Source of the DNA: Hymenobacter montanus
Lineage (GTDB): Bacteria > Bacteroidota > Bacteroidia > Cytophagales > Hymenobacteraceae
Reading direction: 5' to 3'
Assembly: GCF_014699115.1 (NCBI RefSeq)
Contig: NZ_JACXAD010000019.1
Location: forward strand, 1 to 64,000
Length of the DNA: 64,000 bases
A model generated the notes under the pieces. That model ran no database searches, was not told the origin of the DNA, and saw only the letters and a program-made list of their open reading frames with translations. A program made the translations under genes and the position numbers. Positions 43,299-53,015 of the stretch are shown piece by piece; the stretch's first letter is position 1; every line of letters starts with the position of its first letter.

Positions 43299-45348
43299 AG
43301 GGCCTGATGCGCTGGATGCTAAGCTGAACGAACATTTCAGCGGCAAAGCCGTGCGCAAGGATTTGCTGCACCAGATTAAAAAAAGCACCAACGTGCCCTC
43401 GTTCGTGCTGGAGTTTCTCCTGGCCCGCTATTGTGCCACCGACGACCCTGACGAAGTGGAAGCCGGCAAACAAGCCGTCGTAGAAACGCTCAGCCGCCAG
43501 TATGTGCGCCCCGATGAGGCCAACAAAGCGCAATCGTTGGTGCAGCAGAAAGGCTCGCACCGCTTCATTGATAAGATTCACGTCCGCTACCAAGAACGGG
43601 AGCGCCGACACTGGGCCGCTATGGAGAATTTCAACTCCCAGCGCATTGCCATCCCAGAGCAGTTCTATAGCCAGAATGAGCGCCTGCTGGAAGGTGGGGT
43701 ATGGGCTGAAGTAAAGGTGGCCCGCAACGAAACCGACGAGAGCTACGCCTTCCACATTGAGGAGCTGCGGCCCGTGCAAATGGCCCGCTTTGACTTTGAT
43801 GCCTATTGCCTGGGCCGTCAAGGCTTCAGCCGAAATGAGTGGCTGGACGTGCTCATGCGCACTATTGGCCTGAATCCCGACAAGTTCTCCTTCCGGCTCA
43901 AGCTACACTACCTCACCCGCCTCATTGGTTTCGTTGAGTCGAACTACAACTTTATCGAGTTGGGTCCGCGTGGCACCGGCAAATCCTTTGCCTTTAGTGA
44001 GTTTTCGCCCTACGGCACGCTCATCAGCGGCGGTCAGGCCAGCACCGCCACGCTGTTCTATAACCTCTCACGCCGCACCGTGGGCTTGGTAGGCTATTGG
44101 GACATTATCGGGTTTGATGAGGTTGGCGGCATCCGCATTAAAGACCAGAATACCATTCAGATAATGAAGGACTACATGGCCAATGGGCGGTTTTCCCGGG
44201 GGGCCGAAGTGATTGCGGATGCCTCGTTTGCCTTCGTAGGCAACATCGACCATTCGATTGAGCAGCTCGTTAGCTCTCCCATTCACACCTTGTTCCTAAC
44301 CCTACCCGACAATTTTGACTTAGCCATACAAGACCGTCTGCATTACTTCCTGCCGGGCTGGGAGATGCCTAAAAACAGTTCTTCTTACCTCACCGGGCAA
44401 TACGGCCTGATAACGGATTACCTGGCCGAAGCGCTGCACTACCTTAAAAAGAAGGTTAACAAGTACCCAACTCTTAATAGCCGTATCCGACTCGGGAAGT
44501 CTGTCGAAGGCCGGGACGAGCAGGCCATTAAGAAGACAGTGGCGGGCTTGCTCAAGCTCCTGCATCCTGCCGACGAACCTTCTGACCAAGAGTTTGACGA
44601 GTACGTGGCCTATGCAGTAGAAGGCCGTCGGCGGGTAAAAGAGCAGATGAACAAGCAAAAGCCCGATGATGAGTTTGCCAATATCAACCTGAGCTATACC
44701 CGCCGGCAGGACGACCAAGAGGAAATCGTGTACTGTCCCGAGTCGGCTCACATCGTACGGAGTACAAACGCCCCAGCGCTAGACGCAGCGGCAGTACCTG
44801 CAGTTTCTGTTCCACCTACCCCTATTACGCTACCATCTACTGGGGAGGCGCATGCTGGGCCTCCTCCTGGCGTGCCTCTGCTGGAAAAAACCGTCCGCAT
44901 TTTGTTTGGTGACACCGGATACAGCTATGAGGTGCTGTTTGGCCCCTACCTAGCCGGAGCCACCGCCGTAACGTTAGAGGAACCGTACATCCGCACGTCG
45001 CACCAGTTAGGTAACTTAGTGCGCTTTGCTGAGCTGCTGGCCCGCGTCGGTGACTGCCGTGAGCTCACCGTGCTCACCGGACAGCCGGAAACCGAAGAGC
45101 AGCAGGCCGAAGTTAAAAAAGCGTTGGAGGACCTGCGCTGGAGCCTGAAAGAGTTTGACATCCAACTCAACTTCTCGTTCAGCCCCACGCTGCATGACCG
45201 AGAACTCCGCTTGAACAACGGCTGGGTTATTCGCTCTGGCCGCGGGCTTGACCTTTACCAGAAGCCAGAAAATTGGTTTAGTATCGGGGTAAACGACTTT
45301 GCCTATCGCCCCTGCTTGGAAACCACAGTGGTATACCAACGCCAATGA
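43288..45348 (+). CDS. brxL: BREX Lon-like protein BrxL
   Basis: 686 residues. The AAA+ Walker A is in LGPRGTGKSFAFSEFSPYG near residue 226, followed by SGGQASTATLF and GFDEVGG (Walker B), as in BrxL, whose C-terminus resembles Lon protease. A variable linker lies at about 490-535. BrxL forms DNA-binding hexamers or dodecamers and marks the system as type 1-like. It starts 11 bases before the pglZ stop. Confidence 0.92.
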   Translation: MKYEGPDALDAKLNEHFSGKAVRKDLLHQIKKSTNVPSFVLEFLLARYCATDDPDEVEAGKQAVVETLSRQYVRPDEANKAQSLVQQKGSHRFIDKIHVRYQERERRHWAAMENFNSQRIAIPEQFYSQNERLLEGGVWAEVKVARNETDESYAFHIEELRPVQMARFDFDAYCLGRQGFSRNEWLDVLMRTIGLNPDKFSFRLKLHYLTRLIGFVESNYNFIELGPRGTGKSFAFSEFSPYGTLISGGQASTATLFYNLSRRTVGLVGYWDIIGFDEVGGIRIKDQNTIQIMKDYMANGRFSRGAEVIADASFAFVGNIDHSIEQLVSSPIHTLFLTLPDNFDLAIQDRLHYFLPGWEMPKNSSSYLTGQYGLITDYLAEALHYLKKKVNKYPTLNSRIRLGKSVEGRDEQAIKKTVAGLLKLLHPADEPSDQEFDEYVAYAVEGRRRVKEQMNKQKPDDEFANINLSYTRRQDDQEEIVYCPESAHIVRSTNAPALDAAAVPAVSVPPTPITLPSTGEAHAGPPPGVPLLEKTVRILFGDTGYSYEVLFGPYLAGATAVTLEEPYIRTSHQLGNLVRFAELLARVGDCRELTVLTGQPETEEQQAEVKKALEDLRWSLKEFDIQLNFSFSPTLHDRELRLNNGWVIRSGRGLDLYQKPENWFSIGVNDFAYRPCLETTVVYQRQ

Positions 45349-45538
45349 CGTCAATCAGAAAGAAGCATCTATTCTCCGTTTTCCGCTTCGGATGCTAAAC
45401 TTATGAGCAGGCATAGTAGCTTAGTTGAGGGGTTTTACGTTACTTTTGGCACTATCCCGCTTATATTCCTTGCGTCACATTGGTTTGGTAACTGCAACAT
45501 CTTACCCTCACTCTACCTCCTCCACCCTGCCCCACTCT

Positions 45539-46924
45539 GTGCAGCGTGGCCCGGAAGCTACTGACCAAGCGTTAATTCAAGCTATAGAGGCCTTAACGCA
45601 GCAAGAGAAGAATTTTTGGAGCCAACCGCTCGAATATGACCGGCGCGGCGCCGGTCATCGCTTCTTTCAGTACCCGGCGATGATGCTGCCGGTGGTGCAG
45701 CGTAAAATAATTCAACTGGTAAAAGCAGCAGCTCCTCGAACGCAGACTCTGTTGGACCCCTTTATGGGGTCAGGGACGGCCCTGGCGGCAGGGATGCTGA
45801 ACGGGTTGGATTGTTATGGGCAGGATATAAACCCAATGTCTATTCTGCTGGCGAAAGTGAAAGCGGAGGCTTTCAATCAGCCTGCGTACCAGCGCGCCGC
45901 AGAGCGGCTGTGGAAGCGGGTAAAAGCCGATACGTCAACCGAGATTACAGCTGCTTTCCCCAACCTGGACAAATGGTTTAAGCCAACCGTAGCCCAGGAA
46001 TTATCCAAGCTGGTACGTGCCATTCGCCAAGAGCGGCAGTTGAGTACTCGACGTCTGTTTTGGGTAACGCTGGCCGAAACAGTTCGCCTCACTTCTAATG
46101 ACCGCACGAGCACCTTCAAGCTCCACGCCAGATCCGCCGAGGATATAGCTAAGCGTGACCCGTCGCCGCTTAAGACCTTCGAGCAGCTGTTTGCTCAGAA
46201 TACAGACGACATTGCTTTTTACGCTGAACAGCTGACCAAACAAGGTTATTTGCACGAGGAAGCTTATACTGGTCGGGTAAGCATCAGCGTACTGGATTCA
46301 TCAAAACGCATTAAGCTGCCGGCAGCTCGTCAGCCTCTTTCTGCTTCTGCCGCCGATACGCCGCCTGGTTTTGACCTCGTGGTTTCGTCGCCGCCGTACG
46401 GCGATAACCGGACTACGGTGCCCTATGGGCAACATGCTTATCTGCCGTTGCAGTGGATTGACTTCGCGGACATTGACCCGGCCGTTTCTCCCGACTGCTT
46501 GGCTACTACCCACGAAATTGATAACCGAAGCCTAGGTGGCCAGCGCAACACGGTTACCAAGCGGGACCAAAAAAAATTCTCCCGCCTCTCGCCAGCTTTT
46601 GAAGCCAACATTCAGGCGCTGTTGCAAACCAAGCCTACAGAAGTAAAAAAGGTGGTCTGCTTTGTCCGTGACCTAAACGAAGTTTTGAAGCGTTGTGCCC
46701 AAGCGGTGAAGCCGAATGGCTACTTGGTGTGGACTATCGGCAATCGCAAGGTAGGCGGACTGGAAATTCACAACAACTTGATTCTGGCGAACCTGCTAGC
46801 TCACTATAATATCATCCAGGTATACAAAATCGAGCGTTCTATACAAAGCAAGCGGATGGCCGCTCGTAACAAAAGCACGACGACCATGACGAAGGAAGAA
46901 ATACTCATTTTCCGCAAGAAATAA
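45539..46924 (+). CDS. DNA methyltransferase with SPPY motif
   Basis: About 461 residues from a GTG at 45539; upstream frames begin only with TTG and are low-complexity, and TACTTTTG at 45441 fits a Bacteroidetes -7 element, so the start is uncertain. Motif I is DPFMGSGTALA near residue 73 and motif IV SPPYGD near 284. SPPY is typical of N4-cytosine methylases, and the order motif I before IV fits an alpha/gamma layout. It is followed 12 bases later by a GHKL ATPase gene and then a receiver-like gene, forming a module directly after BREX. Confidence 0.8.
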   Translation: MQRGPEATDQALIQAIEALTQQEKNFWSQPLEYDRRGAGHRFFQYPAMMLPVVQRKIIQLVKAAAPRTQTLLDPFMGSGTALAAGMLNGLDCYGQDINPMSILLAKVKAEAFNQPAYQRAAERLWKRVKADTSTEITAAFPNLDKWFKPTVAQELSKLVRAIRQERQLSTRRLFWVTLAETVRLTSNDRTSTFKLHARSAEDIAKRDPSPLKTFEQLFAQNTDDIAFYAEQLTKQGYLHEEAYTGRVSISVLDSSKRIKLPAARQPLSASAADTPPGFDLVVSSPPYGDNRTTVPYGQHAYLPLQWIDFADIDPAVSPDCLATTHEIDNRSLGGQRNTVTKRDQKKFSRLSPAFEANIQALLQTKPTEVKKVVCFVRDLNEVLKRCAQAVKPNGYLVWTIGNRKVGGLEIHNNLILANLLAHYNIIQVYKIERSIQSKRMAARNKSTTTMTKEEILIFRKK

Positions 46925-46936
46925 GCGGCGCAACCA

Positions 46937-49426
46937 GTGGACGAACCCCTAGAACTTCCTCACTTTGACATTGACGCCACGGTCGTGAAGCGCCTGGGCG
47001 AAGAGTTGATTTCCGACGAGGTGAGTGCCATCATGGAGTTGGTCAAAAACGCGTACGACGCGGATGCCGACTGGGTAAAAATCACCATCAGTACCGAGGG
47101 GCAGGTGCCAGAAGGAATGGTGTATGCTGGCACGGAAGGCTACATAACCTTGGAGGACAACGGTGCCGGGATGACCTACCAGGATATACTGTCGAAATGG
47201 CTGGTTATCTCCTTATCAAGCAAGCGGGATATGAAGGCCCGCAACGAAACAACTCCTAAAGGGCGGGTCCCACTCGGCGACAAAGGGGTCGGCCGGTTGA
47301 GTACGCAACGCCTGGGTAGGCAGTTGGAGCTAATAAGCGGCGTGGCGGGTAATGAGGAATGGAACCATTTAGCGTTCGACTGGGCGGATTTTGAATCCCA
47401 CGTCCCGTTGACAAAAGTGCGGCTCCAGCAACGGATAACGCCCAAAAAAACCAAGCAAAAAGGCACCCAGCTTGTTATTACCCGCCTGGCTAATCAGGAC
47501 ATCTGGAAGAAGGAAGCTGCTGACAAGTTTCGGGGGCAACTCTCCCAGCTGATATTTCCTTACAAGCAGCACCGTCCCTTCTCGGTCTATTTGACCATCA
47601 ACGGCCAAAAGCACGACCTCGACGAAATCAGTGAGGACTTGCAGACGCAGGCGATTGGCCGCTATCAGTTCCGCTTCGTCGGGGGCCAACTTCTGCTCGA
47701 TGGACAGATAAGCCTTGGGAAGCTGCGCGGACAATCAAGCAAGGAAGAGTTTGAGAAATTTGTCCTGCTCGACCAAGGACAAGACTTTTTTAACTTTTTA
47801 ACCGATTCAACCGCTAATCGTCGCTACTTTCTAGCTGGCATTAAGCCCCAAAAAGGCTCCTTTTTTTCTTTCCATCGGGAGCTCTCGTTCGACAAGGACT
47901 TCCCTGGCAAGAGCTTAGCCCCAGACTCTGCAGGAGAGCTGGTCGTAGCTAACCCAGGCGAGTTCTTTGGAGAAATAGACGAGTACGATTTGCGCGGCAC
48001 AGAGTCGACCGAAGAAGTTTTCACAGGGCTGAAGCAATACCAGAGCTTGGTAAAAAATCAGGTGGGCATCCGTGTTTTTCGGGACGGATTTGGCATCAAA
48101 CCCTATGGCTTTGACGGCCAGGATTGGCTGAACCTGGGCGGTGGCCAAACCTCGGGCGGGTCATTTTATGGCCTTCGGCCCAACAACGTCATTGGCTTTG
48201 TATCCATCTCGATGGCTGGCAACGCGCAGCTCAAAGAGCTGACCAGTCGCGAAGGCTTCACTGACTCTCCCTACTCCCGCAACTTCATGCTGGTAATGCA
48301 GCGGGTAGTAAAAGAAGTAAGCGAGGTCTTGGAGCGTACCCGACGTAGTTATCTCGATTATAAGAAGACCGTTGCTGAGCGGGTAACGGGTTTTAAGTCC
48401 ATCGCCGAACCTGTAGCGCTACTCAAACAGACCTCCCAGCAGGCTACTGCAGTGGATGCCCGAAGCCGTCAGGCAGAACGTAAGTTCAACGACTTATCCC
48501 AGACCGTTAGGAAACAAGTAGACCGGCTGCAGAACGAGCCGCTTTTCGCAGCAGCTGGGGAAACGGCCTCGCTACCACTTCTACGAGAGGTAGAAGGTAT
48601 GGTAAGCGAAGGTGCTAAGCTATTCGCCGAAATCAATGCCATTCTGGACAAAGCAAAGAAGTGGGAGGAATCGGCGACCTACGTTAGCACCCAAGTAGCC
48701 AACCTGGAGAGCCAGTTGGTGCAGTTTACCGAACTGGCTGGCCTGGGCTTAACGGCGGAGGCCTTGACTCACGACATCTACTTTTTGCTTGACCGTATCA
48801 ATACATACACCGATAACTTCAACAAGCAGTTGGGGCGGGCTACGGTACCAGCTTCGGTTTATGAATTTATGGAGTATGTGCGCTCCTTTTCCCGTGATTT
48901 GCGCAAGCAGCTTACTCACCTAGCCCCTTCACTACGCTTTAACCGGGAGAAACGTGAAATTCTTTCCATGGCGGAGTTTGTGGAAACCGTGCGCGACTAT
49001 TACAACACCCGGTTTTCGACGGCAGGCATCAAACTCATCATTGAAACCCGCAAGGATTTTACAGTGGTGGCCAACAAAGGCAAGCTGACGCAAATATTTG
49101 ATAATCTATTTCTGAACGCCGAATACTGGTTGCGAGAGCGTCAGAAAAGTGAGCCCAACTTCTCTCCTGAAATCAAAGTTGAAATAAACGAGCCCGTTGT
49201 GCGCGTAAGCGACAACGGTTATGGCGTTGCGGAACACTTGGAAGACACGCTTTTTCAGCCCTTCATTACCGCAAAACCAGCGGAGGTTGGCCGTGGATTG
49301 GGCTTGTTTATCGTGCAGCAGCTCCTTGAATCCATCGGAGGTGACATTTTCTTGTTGCAAACGCGCAACGCACTGCATCGGCGCTACATTTTTCAACTCA
49401 ACCTAGACGCTGCTATTCAAGCGTAG
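46937..49426 (+). CDS. Double-GHKL ATPase protein
   Basis: 829 residues from a GTG at 46937. The N-terminal Hsp90/MORC-like GHKL domain shows the N-box IMELVKNAYDAD (Asn38), LEDNGAGM near residue 72 and GDKGVGRLSTQRLG near 115. A long coiled-coil region lies about residues 440-600. The C-terminal domain is a histidine-kinase-type ATPase: GKLTQIFDNLFLNAEYWL, VRVSDNGYGV and GRGLGLFIVQQLLE. Two GHKL domains in one chain are unusual. Such ATPases occur in restriction-like operons with methylases. No clear phosphoacceptor His box was identified. Confidence 0.8.
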   Translation: MDEPLELPHFDIDATVVKRLGEELISDEVSAIMELVKNAYDADADWVKITISTEGQVPEGMVYAGTEGYITLEDNGAGMTYQDILSKWLVISLSSKRDMKARNETTPKGRVPLGDKGVGRLSTQRLGRQLELISGVAGNEEWNHLAFDWADFESHVPLTKVRLQQRITPKKTKQKGTQLVITRLANQDIWKKEAADKFRGQLSQLIFPYKQHRPFSVYLTINGQKHDLDEISEDLQTQAIGRYQFRFVGGQLLLDGQISLGKLRGQSSKEEFEKFVLLDQGQDFFNFLTDSTANRRYFLAGIKPQKGSFFSFHRELSFDKDFPGKSLAPDSAGELVVANPGEFFGEIDEYDLRGTESTEEVFTGLKQYQSLVKNQVGIRVFRDGFGIKPYGFDGQDWLNLGGGQTSGGSFYGLRPNNVIGFVSISMAGNAQLKELTSREGFTDSPYSRNFMLVMQRVVKEVSEVLERTRRSYLDYKKTVAERVTGFKSIAEPVALLKQTSQQATAVDARSRQAERKFNDLSQTVRKQVDRLQNEPLFAAAGETASLPLLREVEGMVSEGAKLFAEINAILDKAKKWEESATYVSTQVANLESQLVQFTELAGLGLTAEALTHDIYFLLDRINTYTDNFNKQLGRATVPASVYEFMEYVRSFSRDLRKQLTHLAPSLRFNREKREILSMAEFVETVRDYYNTRFSTAGIKLIIETRKDFTVVANKGKLTQIFDNLFLNAEYWLRERQKSEPNFSPEIKVEINEPVVRVSDNGYGVAEHLEDTLFQPFITAKPAEVGRGLGLFIVQQLLESIGGDIFLLQTRNALHRRYIFQLNLDAAIQA

Positions 49427-49479
49427 GTCGCCTCACTATCCGGGATTCTACATCATTGCTTTAAGCCTAAGTAGTTCGT

Positions 49480-51276
49480 ATGAAAGAACAGCTACACCAG
49501 TTGTTAGAGTTGGCAAACGTGTCCAGCGTTTACATAGTAGATGACGCAATTGGTGACGGCAGTGTAACGTATGAGCACTTCATCGGTCTCATCAGAAAGG
49601 TAGAAATTGCTAGTGGGTTGGAAGCGTTGAACAGCTTGGACGAAGGATTGGATTTTGAAGACAACGCACCAGCTCTTGAGGAGTATAGCGCAGGCTTATG
49701 GAAGGCAGCTGCGCCATACAAGCAGCTGCATTACGTGCGGCGGCTTTGCGAGCTGACTCCGACGGGCGAAGACGAGGACTTGGCCACCAACTTGGATATT
49801 GCCCGGGTCCTCCAGCAACTGCGCGAGGACGAGCACCTGAAGAAGCCCGAGTTGGTAAGCTTGTCGCCCCTGGAATGGGATGCCCAACGGGATGAAATCG
49901 CAAGTAAAGTCCCAGCAGGTAAACGAGTATTGGTGCTCTTCGACCAGCGGCTGGAACGTTCAGGCGAGCGTTTTGCTGTGACGAGGGGGATAGACCTGGT
50001 TAAGGAGATTGTATCCTCAGCCCACAAGCTTGTTTTCCTAACGGGCATCCTGACTTACACGGTTACCGAAGAGGGGCAGGAGCTAGATGAACGCGCCAAG
50101 CTTATAGCCGACAAGGCCCTTGAAGCCAGCGATTTATTTGTTCTTACAAAGAAGCGGTTAGAGGAACTGCCTCACTTCGTGGATGGTATCAAAAAACTAT
50201 TGCTGAATGAGCCTTGCGAACAAATAAAGGTGCAGGCCATTTCGCTAGGTGAATCAGCTTTGCAGTCCACGAAAGCTAAGCTGCTGGCTTTGGATACCTA
50301 CGACTTTAATCGCACGGTATTGCAGTCGTCATCAACGGAAGGAATTTGGGCACCTGAAACGCTTTTCCGCATCATTGACATCATCTACAAGGATGAGATT
50401 AAAGAACAACTGCTCCAAAGGAATTTAATTCCTGAATTGAACAAACTGCTCGTTCAGGCCACTGCGCTATCCCAAATTCCAGTTCCAGTTCTGGAAGCCG
50501 AAGCGTACACAAAACGGTACAGCTTGCGCCGCCAGGAAATCTACGCCACTGCTAACCTTGTGAATGGCTTATTCAAGCCCATTGAGAACGGCGACATTTT
50601 TGAGGTCACGGGCGGGACAGGGAAGGGTCTGTACGTTTTGCTGGCCCAACCCTGTGACTTAATGATTCGCAGCAACGGTACCCGGTCGTCAGAAGTAGGG
50701 CATTTACTCAAAATCAGAACGACGTCAAAGCCGGACTTAGAAGCCTTGTTGACGGAGCAGCTTCAAAAGGCCAGCATTAAAAAACTTCATGACTTTAATT
50801 TCTGGAAAACAAGAGGTGTAATCGAATACATTGCGGACGACCCTCAAACCATCGGGCTAGTGAGCCTTACCAAAGCCCACGTCGTTAACTTAGACGTGCT
50901 GGACTTAGCCATGTTTAGCTCCACAGGCGAAGTGGTACTAGATATTTCCGCTACGCCGCCAGCTGCCTTGCACATTGGTTTGGCCAAGCGATTTGATAAG
51001 TTAAAAGGGCTTCACGAAAAGATACACCGTAATGTAGGAGAATGCCAGGTGGCCCTGAAGGCAGTCCAAGGGACCTTGCCAAAAGAGTTAATTCAAGGTT
51101 TGCTACCTAAACTTTCGCTTAACGATAAGCTGGGCGCAACAACGCTTACAGGGAGTCTTTTCTCGTTTGGCATTCGACGCGTTAAAGCCCTACGGGAGCC
51201 TTATGCTAAAAACCTGCTCGACAAATACACCCGTCATTTATCGCGCACCGGGGATTTACACGATTTTGCTGACTAA
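49480..51276 (+). CDS. Receiver-like protein of the methylase/GHKL module
   Basis: 598 residues. The first 240 resemble a stretched receiver domain: SVYIVDDAIGD near residue 15 (acidic pair), VLVLFDQRLE near 149 (candidate phosphoacceptor), KLVFLTGIL near 183 (conserved Thr) and LFVLTKKRLEE near 220 (conserved Lys), with long insertions. The rest is unrecognised; GGTGKGLYVLLAQPCDL near 385 is not a clear P-loop. It starts 53 bases after the GHKL gene and probably receives a signal from that ATPase. REC homology is by eye. Confidence 0.65.
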   Translation: MKEQLHQLLELANVSSVYIVDDAIGDGSVTYEHFIGLIRKVEIASGLEALNSLDEGLDFEDNAPALEEYSAGLWKAAAPYKQLHYVRRLCELTPTGEDEDLATNLDIARVLQQLREDEHLKKPELVSLSPLEWDAQRDEIASKVPAGKRVLVLFDQRLERSGERFAVTRGIDLVKEIVSSAHKLVFLTGILTYTVTEEGQELDERAKLIADKALEASDLFVLTKKRLEELPHFVDGIKKLLLNEPCEQIKVQAISLGESALQSTKAKLLALDTYDFNRTVLQSSSTEGIWAPETLFRIIDIIYKDEIKEQLLQRNLIPELNKLLVQATALSQIPVPVLEAEAYTKRYSLRRQEIYATANLVNGLFKPIENGDIFEVTGGTGKGLYVLLAQPCDLMIRSNGTRSSEVGHLLKIRTTSKPDLEALLTEQLQKASIKKLHDFNFWKTRGVIEYIADDPQTIGLVSLTKAHVVNLDVLDLAMFSSTGEVVLDISATPPAALHIGLAKRFDKLKGLHEKIHRNVGECQVALKAVQGTLPKELIQGLLPKLSLNDKLGATTLTGSLFSFGIRRVKALREPYAKNLLDKYTRHLSRTGDLHDFAD

Positions 51277-51285
51277 CAAGTGAAG

Positions 51286-52665
51286 TCACCGCTCAAGCTG
51301 GTTATGATTATGATTGCTACTTGATATGCCTTCTGAGCTACTTTTTATACGGCCTGGAACCTGTTGCAATACTTCTGTAGCCTGCTTTAACTCACGTAGT
51401 GGACTATTACTTTTCAAGGCATCAATTTGGTCCGCAGCTACTATGGCTTTGCTCACATTTTCCTTATTCAACCCAGCCAAATAGGGGTTTCGTGCTATAT
51501 GCTTGGCCACCTCGTCCAGCCGGGCAGCCGCTAACCCCTGATTATGTTCCTGCAGCGCGCGGGCAACCTGAGTAGCTGCTGCGGCAAACGTAGCCTGTGC
51601 TTCAGCATGGGTCTTAAGCGGCGGCATTGCGCGCTGCTGAATCTCGGTCCCCATGACTTTACTAGCTGCAATTTCACTGACCTGCTCAGCGGCCGCACGA
51701 AACCGTTTCGCATCCGACTGGTCTTGCCTAGCATCAGGCCCCTGCAGTGCAGGATGTTTGACAATCTTCTCCGCTGCCTGCTGAAACTGCCCTAGGTGTG
51801 TCTGAATAGCCGCAGGATTAAGGTTGGTTGCCTCTATTCCCTTGCCAACTGACACCCCCTTCTCGTAATTACCGGCGCCGGGCATGTTGGCCACAATGTC
51901 CATCACTCGGTAGCCCGTTACCTCCAACTCGCGCCGGGCATCCATGGCTTGCATCTGCGGGGATAGAGCTGCTAGCGGCCGCGCTTGGCTGGGGTCACGC
52001 AACTTTTCGGCTTCTAGCCCTGGGGCCGGGCTAATTACCTGCTCAAACATTCCCTTCAGTGCCTGCAGGTTCTTTCCTGCTTCCTCGGGAGCATGCGGGC
52101 GCACCATAGCCAGGTCGCGGGCCCGATTCAATGTGGCCGGGTCGATGCGGGCAAAGTCGACCTGATAGCCGGCTTCCTTGCCCAGCTGCACAAACGTAGC
52201 CTGCAGCGTACGCCCGTTGCCGTCGCGAAAGGCATGGGTGTGGTTGTACTGGTCGAGGTAGTAGGCGGCGCGCTCGGCAAACTTCTCCGGCGGCAGCCCC
52301 TTTAGGTAGTTCTCCTTGCCCAGCTGCTCACCAATGGCGTTCAGGCGCTGCTCAATCTCCTTGTATGGCGCATACGTCATCGTTTCTTTGAAGCCGGTGA
52401 CGTAGGTGGGCTTGTGCCCCTGAAACTCGCGGTCGGCCCGGGTTTCGCCGGCCCACGGGTACACGCCTTCAAACAGCTTCTGGTGCACCTGCTTGAGGTG
52501 GGCGTGGTCATAGCGCCCGCCGGGGATGCCGCCCTGCATATTGAGCCGCTGCAGGCGCAGCAGCGAGGAGTCGGTTTCGGCCTGGGCCAACTGCTGGGGG
52601 TCGGTAATGCCCAGCCGGTTTATCCGTACCCCGTGCTCGTCGCTGAAACGGTCGCCGGCTACCAT
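51286..52665 (-). CDS. Fic-domain protein (VbhT-like toxin or effector)
   Basis: 459 residues. The Fic motif HAFRDGNGRT is complete at residues 144-153 and the fold features upstream (YPWAGETR, FQGHKP) are typical. Fic enzymes transfer AMP to target proteins. A helical region of about 230 residues follows, ending in a Ser/Asn-rich basic tail. In Bartonella VbhT, a Fic protein on a conjugative plasmid has a C-terminal secretion domain and is regulated by VbhA. Here the gene follows an antitoxin-like gene (overlap TGATG) and lies downstream of the coupling protein, so a transferred effector is plausible. Secretion is inference. Confidence 0.82.
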   Translation of the reverse strand: MVAGDRFSDEHGVRINRLGITDPQQLAQAETDSSLLRLQRLNMQGGIPGGRYDHAHLKQVHQKLFEGVYPWAGETRADREFQGHKPTYVTGFKETMTYAPYKEIEQRLNAIGEQLGKENYLKGLPPEKFAERAAYYLDQYNHTHAFRDGNGRTLQATFVQLGKEAGYQVDFARIDPATLNRARDLAMVRPHAPEEAGKNLQALKGMFEQVISPAPGLEAEKLRDPSQARPLAALSPQMQAMDARRELEVTGYRVMDIVANMPGAGNYEKGVSVGKGIEATNLNPAAIQTHLGQFQQAAEKIVKHPALQGPDARQDQSDAKRFRAAAEQVSEIAASKVMGTEIQQRAMPPLKTHAEAQATFAAAATQVARALQEHNQGLAAARLDEVAKHIARNPYLAGLNKENVSKAIVAADQIDALKSNSPLRELKQATEVLQQVPGRIKSSSEGISSSNHNHNQLER

Positions 52666-52937
52666 CAGCGCGCGGGGTTAGGCTCAGAGGTAGCGGAGCC
52701 AGCTCCGGGCCGGTAGCGGGCTAGCAGCATGGCGTCGGTAAGCTCAATGGCTTCCTCAATGCTTATCTCCCCGTCCACGTGCCGCTGCATGATGGCCAGA
52801 GCCTCCGGACTGGGCGCGGGGCCGTTGCTCATCAGGATGGCAATAGAGTTATTGGCGTGCCGCTCGCGCTCCTGGCGGGCGGTCAGCTGCTCGGGGCTTA
52901 GCCCGGCCGGGGCGGGCGTGAAAAAGCTTTTCATCAT
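52665..52937 (-). CDS. VbhA-like antitoxin for the Fic protein
   Basis: 90 residues. The region NNSIAILMSNGPAPSPEALA, followed by MQRHVDGEISIEEAIE, aligns with the VbhA family (a short helix, then a PSPE turn, then the GEISxxE segment). In VbhA the inhibitory glutamate lies in [S/T]xxxE[G/N]; here the matching position appears to be Ser or Asn, so inhibition may be weaker or differ. The stop overlaps the Fic start by one base, hence translational coupling. Confidence 0.75.
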   Translation of the reverse strand: MMKSFFTPAPAGLSPEQLTARQERERHANNSIAILMSNGPAPSPEALAIMQRHVDGEISIEEAIELTDAMLLARYRPGAGSATSEPNPAR

Positions 52938-52975
52938 GGGATTTGGAAGTGGATGATGGGTACTTACTCAACAGC

Positions 52976-53012
52976 AAAAAGGGCCTAAACGTCGCTTTTT
53001 ACAGGCTTTTTG
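52976..53012 (-). terminator. Imperfect hairpin between coupling protein and antitoxin genes
   Basis: AAAAAGCCT pairs imperfectly with AGGCCCTTTTT on the minus strand, ending in a T-run. It lies just after the stop of the coupling-protein gene at 53016 and might partly uncouple vbhA/fic from the mob operon. Confidence 0.3.
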
Positions 53013-53015
53013 AGG

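Noticed and set aside
45403..45564. 53-codon plus-strand frame ahead of the methylase
   Set aside because: No start context or family similarity; overlaps the likely promoter and 5' end of the methylase gene.
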